Of a DNA stretch of 64,000 nucleotides, positions 25,875 to 33,881 are shown one piece after another. The notes beneath the pieces are model-generated. The model had not been told where the DNA came from. It ran no database searches and was given only the letters and a program-made list of their open reading frames with translations. Numbering within the stretch: the first letter of the stretch is position 1; each line of letters opens with the position of its first letter. The stretch spans positions 248,001 to 312,000 of the forward strand of contig NZ_LECW02000012.1 in the NCBI RefSeq assembly GCF_001042475.2, written 5' to 3'. This stretch comes from Bacillus glycinifermentans. Lineage in GTDB: Bacteria > Bacillota > Bacilli > Bacillales > Bacillaceae. Both the position numbers and the translations under genes were made by a program.

Positions 25875-28808
25875 ATGCTGAAAATAGTCCGCATGACCGC
25901 GGTATGCATCATCGCTTCCGCCCTCGGTTTCAGCCTGCCGCACCCCGCGGCGGCTAAACCGGAGCCGGCGTACGACAACCCGTTTCAAAACCCCGGCCTT
26001 TCCATGGAAAAAAGGGTTACAGACCTCGTGTCGCGGCTTACGCTTGATGAAAAAGTATCGCTCATGCACCAGTATCAGCCCGCGATTCCCCGCCTCGGAA
26101 TCAACGCTTTCAAAACGGGTACAGAAGCGCTGCACGGCGTCGCCTGGCTCGGAGAAGCGACCGTTTTTCCGCAGGCTGTCGGCCTTGCGCACACTTGGGA
26201 TCCGGCTTTGGTCAAGCGGGCCGGCTCTGCGGTCGGAGATGAAGTCCGCGGGTTTCACCATCTTCATCCTGCAGCGAACGGGGTTAATGTATGGGTCCCT
26301 GTCGTCGATTTGCTTCGGGATCCAAGATGGGGAAGAAATGAAGAAGGCTATTCAGAAGATCCTTTTTTAACCGGAAAAATAGCATCCGCCTATGCGTCAG
26401 GCTTAAAGGGCGACCACCCCTTTTATTTGAAAACGGTTCCAACATTGAAGCATTTTCTCGGCTACAACAATGAAACAGACCGGGGTTTCAGCTCTTCCAG
26501 CATCGACCCGCGGAATTTGCACGAATATTACATCAAGCCGTTTCAAACGGTGATTTCTGAAAAAGCCGCATACAGCCTGATACCCGCTTACAATTCGATC
26601 AATGATAAGCCCTCCATTTTAAGTCCGCTTCTAAAAAGCACCGTCAAAAATAAGTGGGCGGGAAAGCACTTCTTTATCGTCAGCGCCGCGTTTGACCCGT
26701 CCGGGATCGTCAATGATCACCGCTATTACGATAACCACGAAGAAGCACATGCACATGCTCTGAAAGCGGGCATCGACAGCTTCACAGACCAGGGAGAAAA
26801 TCCCGCGCTGACAAAGGCCGCGATCTCGGGCGCCTTACAAAAAGGGCTGATTTCTGAAAAAGACCTGGATCATGCCTTGAAAAACACGTTCAGCATCCGC
26901 TTCCGCACGGGCGAATTCGATCCCGATGAGCTGAGTCCGTACAGCCGCCTGACAGATGACGTCATCAACAGCCCGGCGCACCAAAAGCTCGCGAAAAAAA
27001 CCGCGGAAAAATCAATCGTGCTGCTCAAAAACAGCAAACAACTGCTCCCTTTCAACCCTCGTGCGGATGAAAACATCGCGGTGATCGGCCCGTTCGCGAA
27101 TGTGCTCTATGAGGATTGGTACAGCGGGACGATGCCTTACCAAGTAATCCCGCTTGACGGCATAACAGACAAAATCGGCAAAAAATGCGTCTCCTTCGCG
27201 GAAGGAATCGAGCAGAGCGGATTCAAATCGGTGCTGACAGGAAAATTCGTGACAGCGGATCAAAACGGAAAAAAGCCGCTCACAGCAGATTCCGCTGAAT
27301 TGAAAAAACACGAAACATTCGATTTGGCCGACTGGGGAGACGGCGTACACACGCTTCGCGCCCAAGCGAACGGCCGCTATGTCTCGCTTCAGGATGACGG
27401 CCGCTTAATACCTGACCAAAAGCAGCCAAACGGCTGGACGGTCAAAGAAACCTTTCAGCTTGAAAAACAGCCTGACAGGACGTACGCCATGAAAAACACC
27501 GCGAACGGCAAATACGTCAAAGCCGGGATAGACGGGACGCTAACGGCCTCCGCAGATGCACCGCTGACAGCGGCGGAAAAATTCGAAAAAACCGTCGTCA
27601 AAACCGCAGTCCAGGAAGCCGTGGAATTGGCAAAAACGGCTGACAAGACCGTCGTGTTTGCCGGAAACAACCCTTATATCAACGGCAGGGAAACACAGGA
27701 CCGCAATGACATCGCACTCCCTCCCGCCCAGGAAGAGCTCATAAAAGCCGTCACAAAAACGAATCCGAACACCGTGCTCGTCGTGACAAGCAGCTATCCG
27801 TTCGCGCTGAACTGGGCCGATAAACACGTACCCGCAATTTTGTATACGGCACACGGCGGACAGGAAGCAGGCAGTGCGCTCGCAGGCATCCTCTTCGGCG
27901 ATGAAGCCCCCGGAGGGCGATTAACGCAGACGTGGCATGCATCCGTCAAGGAACTGCCCGATATGATGGACTACGACATTATTAAAGGGAAGCGGACATA
28001 CAAATATTTTGACGGACGGCCGCTGTATCCGTTCGGCCACGGATTGTCCTATACATCGTTTCGCTATCACGGCTTGACGGTTTCCCCGGCAAGCCTTAAA
28101 ACAGGCGGAAGCGTCACGATTCGCTTCAAGGTCACAAACACGGGGAAGAGAAAAGGCGATGAAGTCGTTCAGCTTTATACCGCGCCCGATTTTAAAACAA
28201 GGGTCAAACAGCCACGGAAAGACCTGAAAGGCTTCCAGCGCATCACCCTTTCGCCTGCCGAAACGAAAACGGTGACATTTAAGCTAAAACAAACGGATCT
28301 CGCTTTTTGGGACGTGACAAGAGAAAAATTCGCCGTCGAAAAAGGCCCGTACAGCATCAATATCGGCAGCTCCTCAAAGGATATCCGCCTGACGAAACGA
28401 ATTCCGGTTCACGGTGAAGCCATTCCACAGCGAAATTTGCGCCAAAAGACGAAAGCCGAAAATTACGATGACTACGAAGGCGTTCGGATCACTGAAGAAG
28501 CGAAACGCGGCGGTGACGCGGTCAAAAGCGTAACAGAGAATTCCTGGATCGCCTTCCGCCATGTACGCTTGAAAGGAGAAAAGCGCTTTGAAGCTGCTGT
28601 GTCAAGCAAAGGCGGCGGAAACATCGATATTTACCTGGATCGCCCGGTGAAAGGGAAAAAGATCGGTTCGCTGAACGTCCCCGACACCTCCGGCCTTGAA
28701 AACTGGAAAACGATCAAAGCCCAGCTCTCCAAAACGACAGGCACCCGTGACGTTTATTTCGTTTTCAAAGGAAAAACGGCGCTTGATACGTTTCAATTTC
28801 ACCGGTGA
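25875..28808 (+). CDS. Secreted GH3 beta-glycosidase with inserted trefoil-like domain and C-terminal CBM6
   Basis: A 977-residue exported protein. A signal peptide with AAA at the likely cleavage site spans residues 1-27. The GH3 N-domain covers about 38-350 with the conserved RDPRWGRNEEGYSEDP and TLKHFLGYNNETDRG motifs. The GH3 C-domain runs from about 360 and is split by a fascin/trefoil-like segment at about 485-570 that has two GRYVSL/GKYVKA repeats. A fibronectin-like domain sits near 730-830 and a CBM6 at about 858-977. The usual GH3 nucleophile aspartate of the V-S-D motif reads VSAAFDP: residue 271 is alanine (GCC at 26685-26687) and an aspartate is found at 274. Activity is therefore uncertain. 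Substrate is probably xylose- or glucose-linked plant oligosaccharide. Confidence 0.85.
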   Translation: MLKIVRMTAVCIIASALGFSLPHPAAAKPEPAYDNPFQNPGLSMEKRVTDLVSRLTLDEKVSLMHQYQPAIPRLGINAFKTGTEALHGVAWLGEATVFPQAVGLAHTWDPALVKRAGSAVGDEVRGFHHLHPAANGVNVWVPVVDLLRDPRWGRNEEGYSEDPFLTGKIASAYASGLKGDHPFYLKTVPTLKHFLGYNNETDRGFSSSSIDPRNLHEYYIKPFQTVISEKAAYSLIPAYNSINDKPSILSPLLKSTVKNKWAGKHFFIVSAAFDPSGIVNDHRYYDNHEEAHAHALKAGIDSFTDQGENPALTKAAISGALQKGLISEKDLDHALKNTFSIRFRTGEFDPDELSPYSRLTDDVINSPAHQKLAKKTAEKSIVLLKNSKQLLPFNPRADENIAVIGPFANVLYEDWYSGTMPYQVIPLDGITDKIGKKCVSFAEGIEQSGFKSVLTGKFVTADQNGKKPLTADSAELKKHETFDLADWGDGVHTLRAQANGRYVSLQDDGRLIPDQKQPNGWTVKETFQLEKQPDRTYAMKNTANGKYVKAGIDGTLTASADAPLTAAEKFEKTVVKTAVQEAVELAKTADKTVVFAGNNPYINGRETQDRNDIALPPAQEELIKAVTKTNPNTVLVVTSSYPFALNWADKHVPAILYTAHGGQEAGSALAGILFGDEAPGGRLTQTWHASVKELPDMMDYDIIKGKRTYKYFDGRPLYPFGHGLSYTSFRYHGLTVSPASLKTGGSVTIRFKVTNTGKRKGDEVVQLYTAPDFKTRVKQPRKDLKGFQRITLSPAETKTVTFKLKQTDLAFWDVTREKFAVEKGPYSINIGSSSKDIRLTKRIPVHGEAIPQRNLRQKTKAENYDDYEGVRITEEAKRGGDAVKSVTENSWIAFRHVRLKGEKRFEAAVSSKGGGNIDIYLDRPVKGKKIGSLNVPDTSGLENWKTIKAQLSKTTGTRDVYFVFKGKTALDTFQFHR

Positions 28809-28821
28809 AGAAAAAATTCAC

Positions 28822-28851
28822 AAAGCCATGCAGCGCTTCCTGCATGGCTTT
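28822..28851 (+). terminator. Terminator of the XylR-box operon
   Basis: AAAGCCATGCAG and CTGCATGGCTTT are perfect twelve-base arms around a six-base loop, followed by TCGTCCTTTATTT. Confidence 0.85.
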
Positions 28852-28912
28852 CGTCCTTTATTTAGAAATTTTTGAACTTTACAAGTCGAAGGATCTGTAT
28901 TAAAATTCAAAC

Positions 28913-28973
28913 AAAAGTTGCATTAGGTAAAAAAAACGTCTCAAGGTAACAAAAGAGTTGCCAAGCTAAAATT
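28913..28973 (+). promoter_or_regulatory. Tandem metalloregulator-like repeats before the Mn transporter
   Basis: Two units of form AGTTGCnnnnGnTAAAA start at 28916 and 28956, and a partial third unit (CTCAAGGTAAC) lies between them, giving a period near 20 bases. The first unit matches the B. subtilis MntR box core TTGCATTAAGGAAA at 12 of 14 positions. The transporter genes start 45 bases downstream. MntR control is inferred. Confidence 0.5.
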
Positions 28974-29018
28974 ATTGGATAAAGATAATTTCACATCGAA
29001 AGGAGTTCCTAAAAAGCT

Positions 29019-29762
29019 ATGAAACACGCTCTCACCGTTAGGGATTTATACGTGTCATACCACGGAACCGAGGCGCTTCAAGGTATCAGTTTCTCGATCG
29101 AGCAAGGGAAGATGGCCGGAATCATCGGGCCGAACGGCGCCGGCAAATCGACGCTTCTGAAGGCGATACTCGATTTGATTCCGAGAGATAAAGGCGAAGT
29201 GCGTCTCCTTGAAAGACCTTTGAAGAACGTTCGCAAGAGCGTCTCCTATGTTCCCCAGCGAAACGACATGGATTGGACGTTTCCCATCAATGTCCTCGAT
29301 ACGGTCTTACTCGGCACATACCCTGAGCTGGGGCTTCTCCGCCGTCCGAAAAAACGCCACAAAGATTGGGCGCATCACTGCTTGGAAAAAGTCGGGATGG
29401 AGGCTTTCGCAAAGCGCCAGATCGGCGAGCTGTCGGGCGGCCAGCAGCAGCGCGTGTTTCTCGCGCGGGCGCTCGCGCAAGAAGCCGAGCTGTTTTGCCT
29501 TGATGAACCGTTCGTCGGCATCGACGTGACAAGCGAAGAGACGATCGTCGCGATTTTAAAGGAGCTGCGCGACCAAGGAAAAACCGTCCTCGTCGTCCAT
29601 CACGATCTGACGAAAGCGGACAGCTACTTCGATGAGCTGATCCTGCTGAACAAAACGCTGATTCAAAAAGGCCCTGTCTCAGACATTCTCGATCCTGAAG
29701 TTATGATGAAAGCCTATGAAGCCCAGCTTCCATTTCTCCAGACGAAACGGGGGGCGATCTGA
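29019..29762 (+). CDS. Manganese ABC transporter ATPase (MntB/YtgB type)
   Basis: A 247-residue ABC ATPase that powers import of Mn2+ (or Zn2+). Walker A is GPNGAGKST near residue 36, the signature is LSGGQQQR, and Walker B is LFCLDEPF. The stretch YVPQRNDMDWTFPINVLDTV is typical of the metal-transport subfamily. AAAGGAG precedes the ATG. The stop codon overlaps the permease start (TGATG), so the genes are coupled. Confidence 0.92.
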   Translation: MKHALTVRDLYVSYHGTEALQGISFSIEQGKMAGIIGPNGAGKSTLLKAILDLIPRDKGEVRLLERPLKNVRKSVSYVPQRNDMDWTFPINVLDTVLLGTYPELGLLRRPKKRHKDWAHHCLEKVGMEAFAKRQIGELSGGQQQRVFLARALAQEAELFCLDEPFVGIDVTSEETIVAILKELRDQGKTVLVVHHDLTKADSYFDELILLNKTLIQKGPVSDILDPEVMMKAYEAQLPFLQTKRGAI

Positions 29763-30622
29763 TGGAATTCATAAACGGTCTGATGGAATACTCCTTTTTG
29801 CAAAAATCGCTGTTCACGTCGATCATGGTCGGCGTCATATGCGGGGTGATCGGCTGCTTTATCATCCTGCGCGGAATGGCGCTCATGGGCGACGCCATTT
29901 CGCACGCGGTCCTGCCCGGGGTCGCGATCTCTTATATGCTCGGCGTCAACTTTTTCTTCGGAGCCGTTTTTACCGGCATCCTGACCGCACTTGGGATCGG
30001 GTATGTCAGCCAAAACAGCCGGATCAAAAACGATTCGGCCATCGGCATCGTATTTACGGCCTTTTTCGCGGTCGGCATCATCTTGATCACGCTTGTAAAA
30101 AGCTCAAGCGACCTGTATCACATTTTATTCGGCAACGTTCTGGCCGTCCGTTCATCGGATATGTGGGTCACGCTTGCGATCGGGATCGTGATCCTTTCAG
30201 CCGTCTTTCTGTTCTACAAAGAGCTTTTGATCACCTCGTTCGATCCGACGATGGCCGCCGTCTACGGTTTGCCGAACCGGCTGATCCACTACTTTTTAAT
30301 GGCGCTTTTGACGATGGTGACGGTCGCATCGCTCCAGACCGTCGGCATCATTCTCGTCGTGGCGATGCTGATCACTCCTGCCGCGACCGCCTATTTATTG
30401 ACCGACCGGCTGTGGGTGATGATCTATTTGGCCGCTTTCTTCGGCGCTTTGTCAGCGGTCATCGGCCTGGGTCTGAGCTATACGTACAACCTTTCATCAG
30501 GAGCGGCGATTGTGCTGGTCGCTACGATTCTTTTCGGCCTCGCCTTTATGTTTTCGCCAAAACAAGGCGTCCTGTGGAGATCATTGAAAACAAGAAGGAA
30601 AAGAGCAGCGCTTCAACATTAA
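29762..30622 (+). CDS. Manganese ABC transporter permease
   Basis: A 286-residue membrane subunit of the ABC-3 family with eight or nine spans. Family motifs include GMALMGDAISHAVLPGVAISY near residue 37 and the conserved TVASLQTVGIILVVAMLITPAATA region. Only one permease gene is present, whereas B. subtilis mntABCD has two, so the transporter is probably a homodimer in the membrane as in PsaBCA-type systems. Confidence 0.92.
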   Translation: MEFINGLMEYSFLQKSLFTSIMVGVICGVIGCFIILRGMALMGDAISHAVLPGVAISYMLGVNFFFGAVFTGILTALGIGYVSQNSRIKNDSAIGIVFTAFFAVGIILITLVKSSSDLYHILFGNVLAVRSSDMWVTLAIGIVILSAVFLFYKELLITSFDPTMAAVYGLPNRLIHYFLMALLTMVTVASLQTVGIILVVAMLITPAATAYLLTDRLWVMIYLAAFFGALSAVIGLGLSYTYNLSSGAAIVLVATILFGLAFMFSPKQGVLWRSLKTRRKRAALQH

Positions 30623-30651
30623 TCTAAAAACAAAGGGGGAACATTCAGGAC

Positions 30652-31581
30652 ATGAAGTTCAAGCGAAAATTAGCGATTCTGGCGGCCTTAATTCTGCTTC
30701 TCGCCGCCGGTTGCTCCTCAAAAAGCAGCAGTGGAGAAAACGGAAAACTGAAGGTCGTGACCACCTATTCGATCCTGTATGACATCGTCAAACACATCGG
30801 AGGCGATCACATCGATTTGCACAGCATCGTCCCTGTCGGCACCGATCCGCACGAATACGACCCGCTGCCAAAAGACGTCCAAAAGACGACGGATGCCGAT
30901 ATCGTTTTTTACAACGGCCTTAATCTCGAAACAGGAAACGGCTGGTTTACGAAGCTCCTTGAAACGGCCGAAAAAGCGGGCGATGACGCCCCTGTCTTCA
31001 AACTGAGCGAAGGCGTTCAGGCAAAGCACCTCACATCTGAAGGAAAAGAAACGGAAGAAGATCCGCACGCCTGGCTCGACATTCAAAACGGGATTCAATA
31101 TGCAAAAAACGCGCGTGATGCGCTGATGAAAAACGACCCCGCCCATAAAGAAGACTATGAAAAAAACGCTGCGGCATATATCAAAAAGCTCGAAAAGCTC
31201 CACGACGAAGCGGTAGACCGCTTTAAGGACCTTCCGGAAGAACGCCGCATCCTCGTGACAAGCGAAGGCGCCTTTAAATATTTTGCTTCGGCATACGGTG
31301 TGGACGCCCGGTACATTTGGGAAATTAATACGGAAAACGAAGGCACCCCGGGGCAGATGAAAAAAATCGTCGATACGGTGAAGAAAAAGAAGGTTCCGGC
31401 TTTATTCGTAGAGACAAGCGTTGATCCGCGCAGCATGGAAAGCGTGTCAGCCGAAACCGGCGTGCCGATCAAAGGAAAAGTATTTACCGATTCCATCGGT
31501 AAACCGGGTGAAGCGGGAGATTCGTATTATAAGATGATGAAAGAAAACCTTGACCGCATCCATAAAGGACTCGCCGAGTGA
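30652..31581 (+). CDS. Manganese-binding lipoprotein (PsaA/MntA type)
   Basis: A 309-residue cluster-A-I solute-binding lipoprotein. The lipobox LLAAGC puts the lipid cysteine at residue 21. The four metal ligands of pneumococcal PsaA are all present at the same residue numbers: H67 in TDPHEYD, H139 in EDPHAW, E205 in TSEGAF and D280 in FTDSIG. This 2His-Glu-Asp set favours manganese over zinc. It is the last gene of the three-gene operon and is followed by its own terminator. Confidence 0.93.
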   Translation: MKFKRKLAILAALILLLAAGCSSKSSSGENGKLKVVTTYSILYDIVKHIGGDHIDLHSIVPVGTDPHEYDPLPKDVQKTTDADIVFYNGLNLETGNGWFTKLLETAEKAGDDAPVFKLSEGVQAKHLTSEGKETEEDPHAWLDIQNGIQYAKNARDALMKNDPAHKEDYEKNAAAYIKKLEKLHDEAVDRFKDLPEERRILVTSEGAFKYFASAYGVDARYIWEINTENEGTPGQMKKIVDTVKKKKVPALFVETSVDPRSMESVSAETGVPIKGKVFTDSIGKPGEAGDSYYKMMKENLDRIHKGLAE

Positions 31582-31582
31582 C

Positions 31583-31608
31583 AACCTGCTTTAACAGCAG
31601 GTTTTTTC
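31583..31608 (+). terminator. Terminator of the Mn transporter operon
   Basis: AACCTGCT and AGCAGGTT around TTAAC, followed by TTTTTCTTTT, start two bases after the stop codon. Confidence 0.88.
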
Positions 31609-31623
31609 TTTTGCAGAACGCTT

Positions 31624-31899
31624 ATGCAGGGTGCCAGGCACAATGAAACGGAAAATGAATCCTATGCTGAATGCATCAAAGCGTGCCTGGAGCGTCTTCA
31701 GCGCTGCAACAGCTTTGACATATGTTTAATTAGACGCGAGCATAATGGCCGAATATGCATCCTCCTGGACAGGCAATGCGCCGACATGTGCAATACCGCC
31801 GTTCAGGCGATGACGCGAAACAGCCCGTACGCTGAAGACATCTGCTTATTGTGTGCGAAAGGTTGGCAACGAGTACAGTCTGCACTAGATAATCACTGA
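31624..31899 (+). CDS. Divergent DUF326 four-helix copper-binding protein, possibly decayed
   Basis: A 91-residue protein of the YhjQ/DUF326 type, cytosolic four-helix bundles that store Cu(I) on cysteines. The family pattern is recognisable: YAECIKACLERLQRC, then LDRQCADMC, then AMTRNSPYAEDICLLCA. Several cysteines usual in the family are absent, notably those of the last helix (WQRVQSALDNH). The ATG lies 15 bases after the previous terminator's T-run and has no ribosome site, and no in-frame alternative exists. It may be a remnant rather than an active gene. Confidence 0.55.
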   Translation: MQGARHNETENESYAECIKACLERLQRCNSFDICLIRREHNGRICILLDRQCADMCNTAVQAMTRNSPYAEDICLLCAKGWQRVQSALDNH

Positions 31900-31971
31900 G
31901 AGACGCTCGTTCAGGAGCTGTTTTGCCTGCGCGGAGGCGTGCCGAAAACTGGCCTCATAACATAAAGGGAA

Positions 31972-32016
31972 AAATCCGGTGTGCCCAGAGCATGGGGACA
32001 GCACCGGGTTTTTTAT
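31972..32016 (+). terminator. Terminator after the DUF326 gene
   Basis: AATCCGGTGTGCCC pairs with GGGGACAGCACCGGGTT around AGAGCAT and is followed by TTTTATTTTG and further T-runs. Confidence 0.75.
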
Positions 32017-32081
32017 TTTGTTTTTTTCGCCTTCTCCCCCTTCCAAACTGATACAATATGACTATAAAAGGGGGTTTGAAC

Positions 32082-32867
32082 ATGAAAGACGGCTTGTTTC
32101 AAATGACTTCTGACACATATCAGACGCTCAGCGATTCGGAACGGCACCTGCTTGAGTATATTTATCAGCACCTTGACCTGATCTCAACCCAGTCCATCGT
32201 CAAATTAAGCGAAAATGCCAATGTTTCAACTGCCACGATCGTCAGGTTAATGAAAAAGCTTGGCTATGACGGCTACACTTCGTTTAAATATGCATTAAAG
32301 GAAAGCCATCAGCTCGGACATACTCCCCTCATGGATGACATCGACAGCCAAATCAAACAGGCTGTGCTCAAAAATGAACGGGAAGTCCTCGACACGATCA
32401 AAATGCTTGATATCGGCCTTATTGAAGATGCCATTCAAAAAATCAGCAATGCCGAAAAAATATATATTTTTGCAAGAGGCTTGTCTGAAATGATCGGCAC
32501 AGAGATGACCATCAAGCTTCAGCTGCTCGGAAAAAACGTCGAGATGCACAGCGATCCGAACATCATCAGGGGCAAATCGAAAACGCTCACCAAAAAGGAT
32601 CTCGGCTTATTCGTCTCATTGAACGGCGAAACGGAAGAACTGGTCGAAGCCGCTACAAATTTCAAAATGCAATCGATCTCCTCAGTCACATTGACAACGA
32701 GAGTCGACTCGCGGCTCGCCAAACTGTCGGAGATCGTGCTCATCGGTTTCAAAGGAGAACAATCGTTTTTTCCTGATTATGAAGTCCGCTCCCGCCTGCC
32801 CCTGCAAGTCCTCTCCCGCATTATGCTCGATTCATACGTGATTCGCACCTCGCACGAAACGTCTTGA
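32082..32867 (+). CDS. RpiR-family regulator of the tagatose-type operon
   Basis: A 261-residue repressor/activator with an N-terminal helix-turn-helix (SIVKLSENANVSTATIVRLMKKLGYDGY, residues about 35-62) and a C-terminal SIS sugar-phosphate-binding domain (IYIFARGLSEMIGTEM at about 128). The start after GGGGG at 32082 is preferred to a longer frame. It is the first gene of the operon and probably senses a ketose phosphate. In the published B. licheniformis D-tagatose cluster a regulator occupies this place. A cre site begins right after its stop codon. Confidence 0.85.
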   Translation: MKDGLFQMTSDTYQTLSDSERHLLEYIYQHLDLISTQSIVKLSENANVSTATIVRLMKKLGYDGYTSFKYALKESHQLGHTPLMDDIDSQIKQAVLKNEREVLDTIKMLDIGLIEDAIQKISNAEKIYIFARGLSEMIGTEMTIKLQLLGKNVEMHSDPNIIRGKSKTLTKKDLGLFVSLNGETEELVEAATNFKMQSISSVTLTTRVDSRLAKLSEIVLIGFKGEQSFFPDYEVRSRLPLQVLSRIMLDSYVIRTSHETS

Positions 32868-32881
32868 TGAAAACCTTTACA
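32868..32881 (+). promoter_or_regulatory. cre site for CcpA between the RpiR gene and the kinase
   Basis: TGAAAACCTTTACA matches TGWAANCGNTNWCA at 13 of 14 positions; only the central CG is CC. It lies directly after the regulator stop codon and 70 bases before the kinase, so glucose repression of the operon is likely. Confidence 0.7.
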
Positions 32882-32896
32882 CAGCTTGTAAACATT

Positions 32897-32946
32897 CCCC
32901 CTTTTATCTGTGACATAATGTCTGTGAAGTCATAGATAAAGGGGGG
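32897..32946 (+). promoter_or_regulatory. Long inverted repeat covering the kinase ribosome-binding site
   Basis: CCCCCTTTTATCTGTGAC (32897-32914) pairs with GTCATAGATAAAGGGGG (32929-32945) with one bulged T and one G-T pair. The 3' arm holds the GGGGGG ribosome site seven bases from the kinase ATG. It could be the regulator's operator as DNA, or an RNA switch that hides the ribosome site. A CATAAT -10-like hexamer (32914-32919) falls mainly in the loop. Confidence 0.6.
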
Positions 32947-32952
32947 AACAAC

Positions 32953-33867
32953 ATGATCTATACATGCACGATGAATACCGCCGTTGATCTGTTTGTTGAA
33001 ACAGACGATTTGCTTCCCGACATTGTCAACCGCACGAAAGATGAAGATTACCAGCCAAACGGAAAAGGCGTCAATATTTCTTTTATGCTCAAGCGCCTCG
33101 GCCTCGACAATACGGCGCTCGGCTTTACCGGCGGGTTCACGGGGCGCTTTATCGAAGATGAGCTGAAGAGAGAAAACATCGCGACCGATTTTGTAAAGGT
33201 TGACGGCATTTCCCGGATTAATATTTTTATCAACTCAGACCGCGAATTCAAAATCGTCAACAAAGGCCCGTTCATATCAGAAACCAAGACGCAAGAATTG
33301 ACTGATAAAATACGGAAGATTCCCTCAGGGCATTTTTTATTCATTTCCGGCAGTCTTCCAAAAGGCATCAGGGAAAGCATTTATCCGGTTCTTTCCGACA
33401 TTGCCGCAACACGGGGGATAAAGCTTGTGTTGGATATCAGCTCGCCGGCGCTTCTCGACTGCCTTCCCTACCGCCCCTACCTGATCAAGCCGAATGAACA
33501 GGAACTGGCCGCTTTTTTCGGACAAAAGAAAGCGTTGTCAGAAGAAGAAGTGATCCATTACGGAGGCAAGCTTCTCAGCCGGGGAGCCGAGCGGGTCCTC
33601 GTCACCCGCGGAAAAGACGGCGCGATATATCTTGACCGAAGCAAGACATTAAAGGTGACATCCGCCAAAGGCAAAGTCGTCAATACCGCATGTGCGGGCG
33701 ACGCGATGCTGGCAGTGTTCATCGGCAAACAGGAGCTCGGCATGCCTCTTGAAGACGCTTTAAAACAGGCGTCTGCCGCAGGAGCGCTGACGGCATTTGC
33801 AAAAGGGCTCGGCGATTTATCCAGGCTCGATGAGACGGTTTCACAAATCAGGATCACCCATTTATAA
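32953..33867 (+). CDS. tagK: Tagatose-1-phosphate kinase (PfkB family, TagK type)
   Basis: A 304-residue PfkB/ribokinase-fold kinase of the 1-phosphofructokinase/LacC group. It has the N-terminal GKGVNISFMLKRLG motif and the ATP-site block NTACAGDAMLAVFIG, where the catalytic aspartate lies in AGDA. In context it should phosphorylate D-tagatose-1-phosphate (or fructose-1-phosphate) to the 1,6-bisphosphate. A PTS D-tagatose pathway with such a kinase has been described in B. licheniformis, which fits gene order here. Strict separation from FruK needs assay. Confidence 0.82.
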   Translation: MIYTCTMNTAVDLFVETDDLLPDIVNRTKDEDYQPNGKGVNISFMLKRLGLDNTALGFTGGFTGRFIEDELKRENIATDFVKVDGISRINIFINSDREFKIVNKGPFISETKTQELTDKIRKIPSGHFLFISGSLPKGIRESIYPVLSDIAATRGIKLVLDISSPALLDCLPYRPYLIKPNEQELAAFFGQKKALSEEEVIHYGGKLLSRGAERVLVTRGKDGAIYLDRSKTLKVTSAKGKVVNTACAGDAMLAVFIGKQELGMPLEDALKQASAAGALTAFAKGLGDLSRLDETVSQIRITHL

Positions 33868-33881
33868 AGGAGGTTTTCAGC

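Noticed and set aside
29701..30627. Long frame overlapping the Mn permease in another register
   Set aside because: Arginine- and histidine-rich out-of-frame reading of the permease, with no membrane spans.
22100..31600. ABC ATPase for the sugar importer within its operon
   Set aside because: None is present; the ATPase at 29019 has metal-transporter features, lies after a terminator and is paired with a Mn permease.
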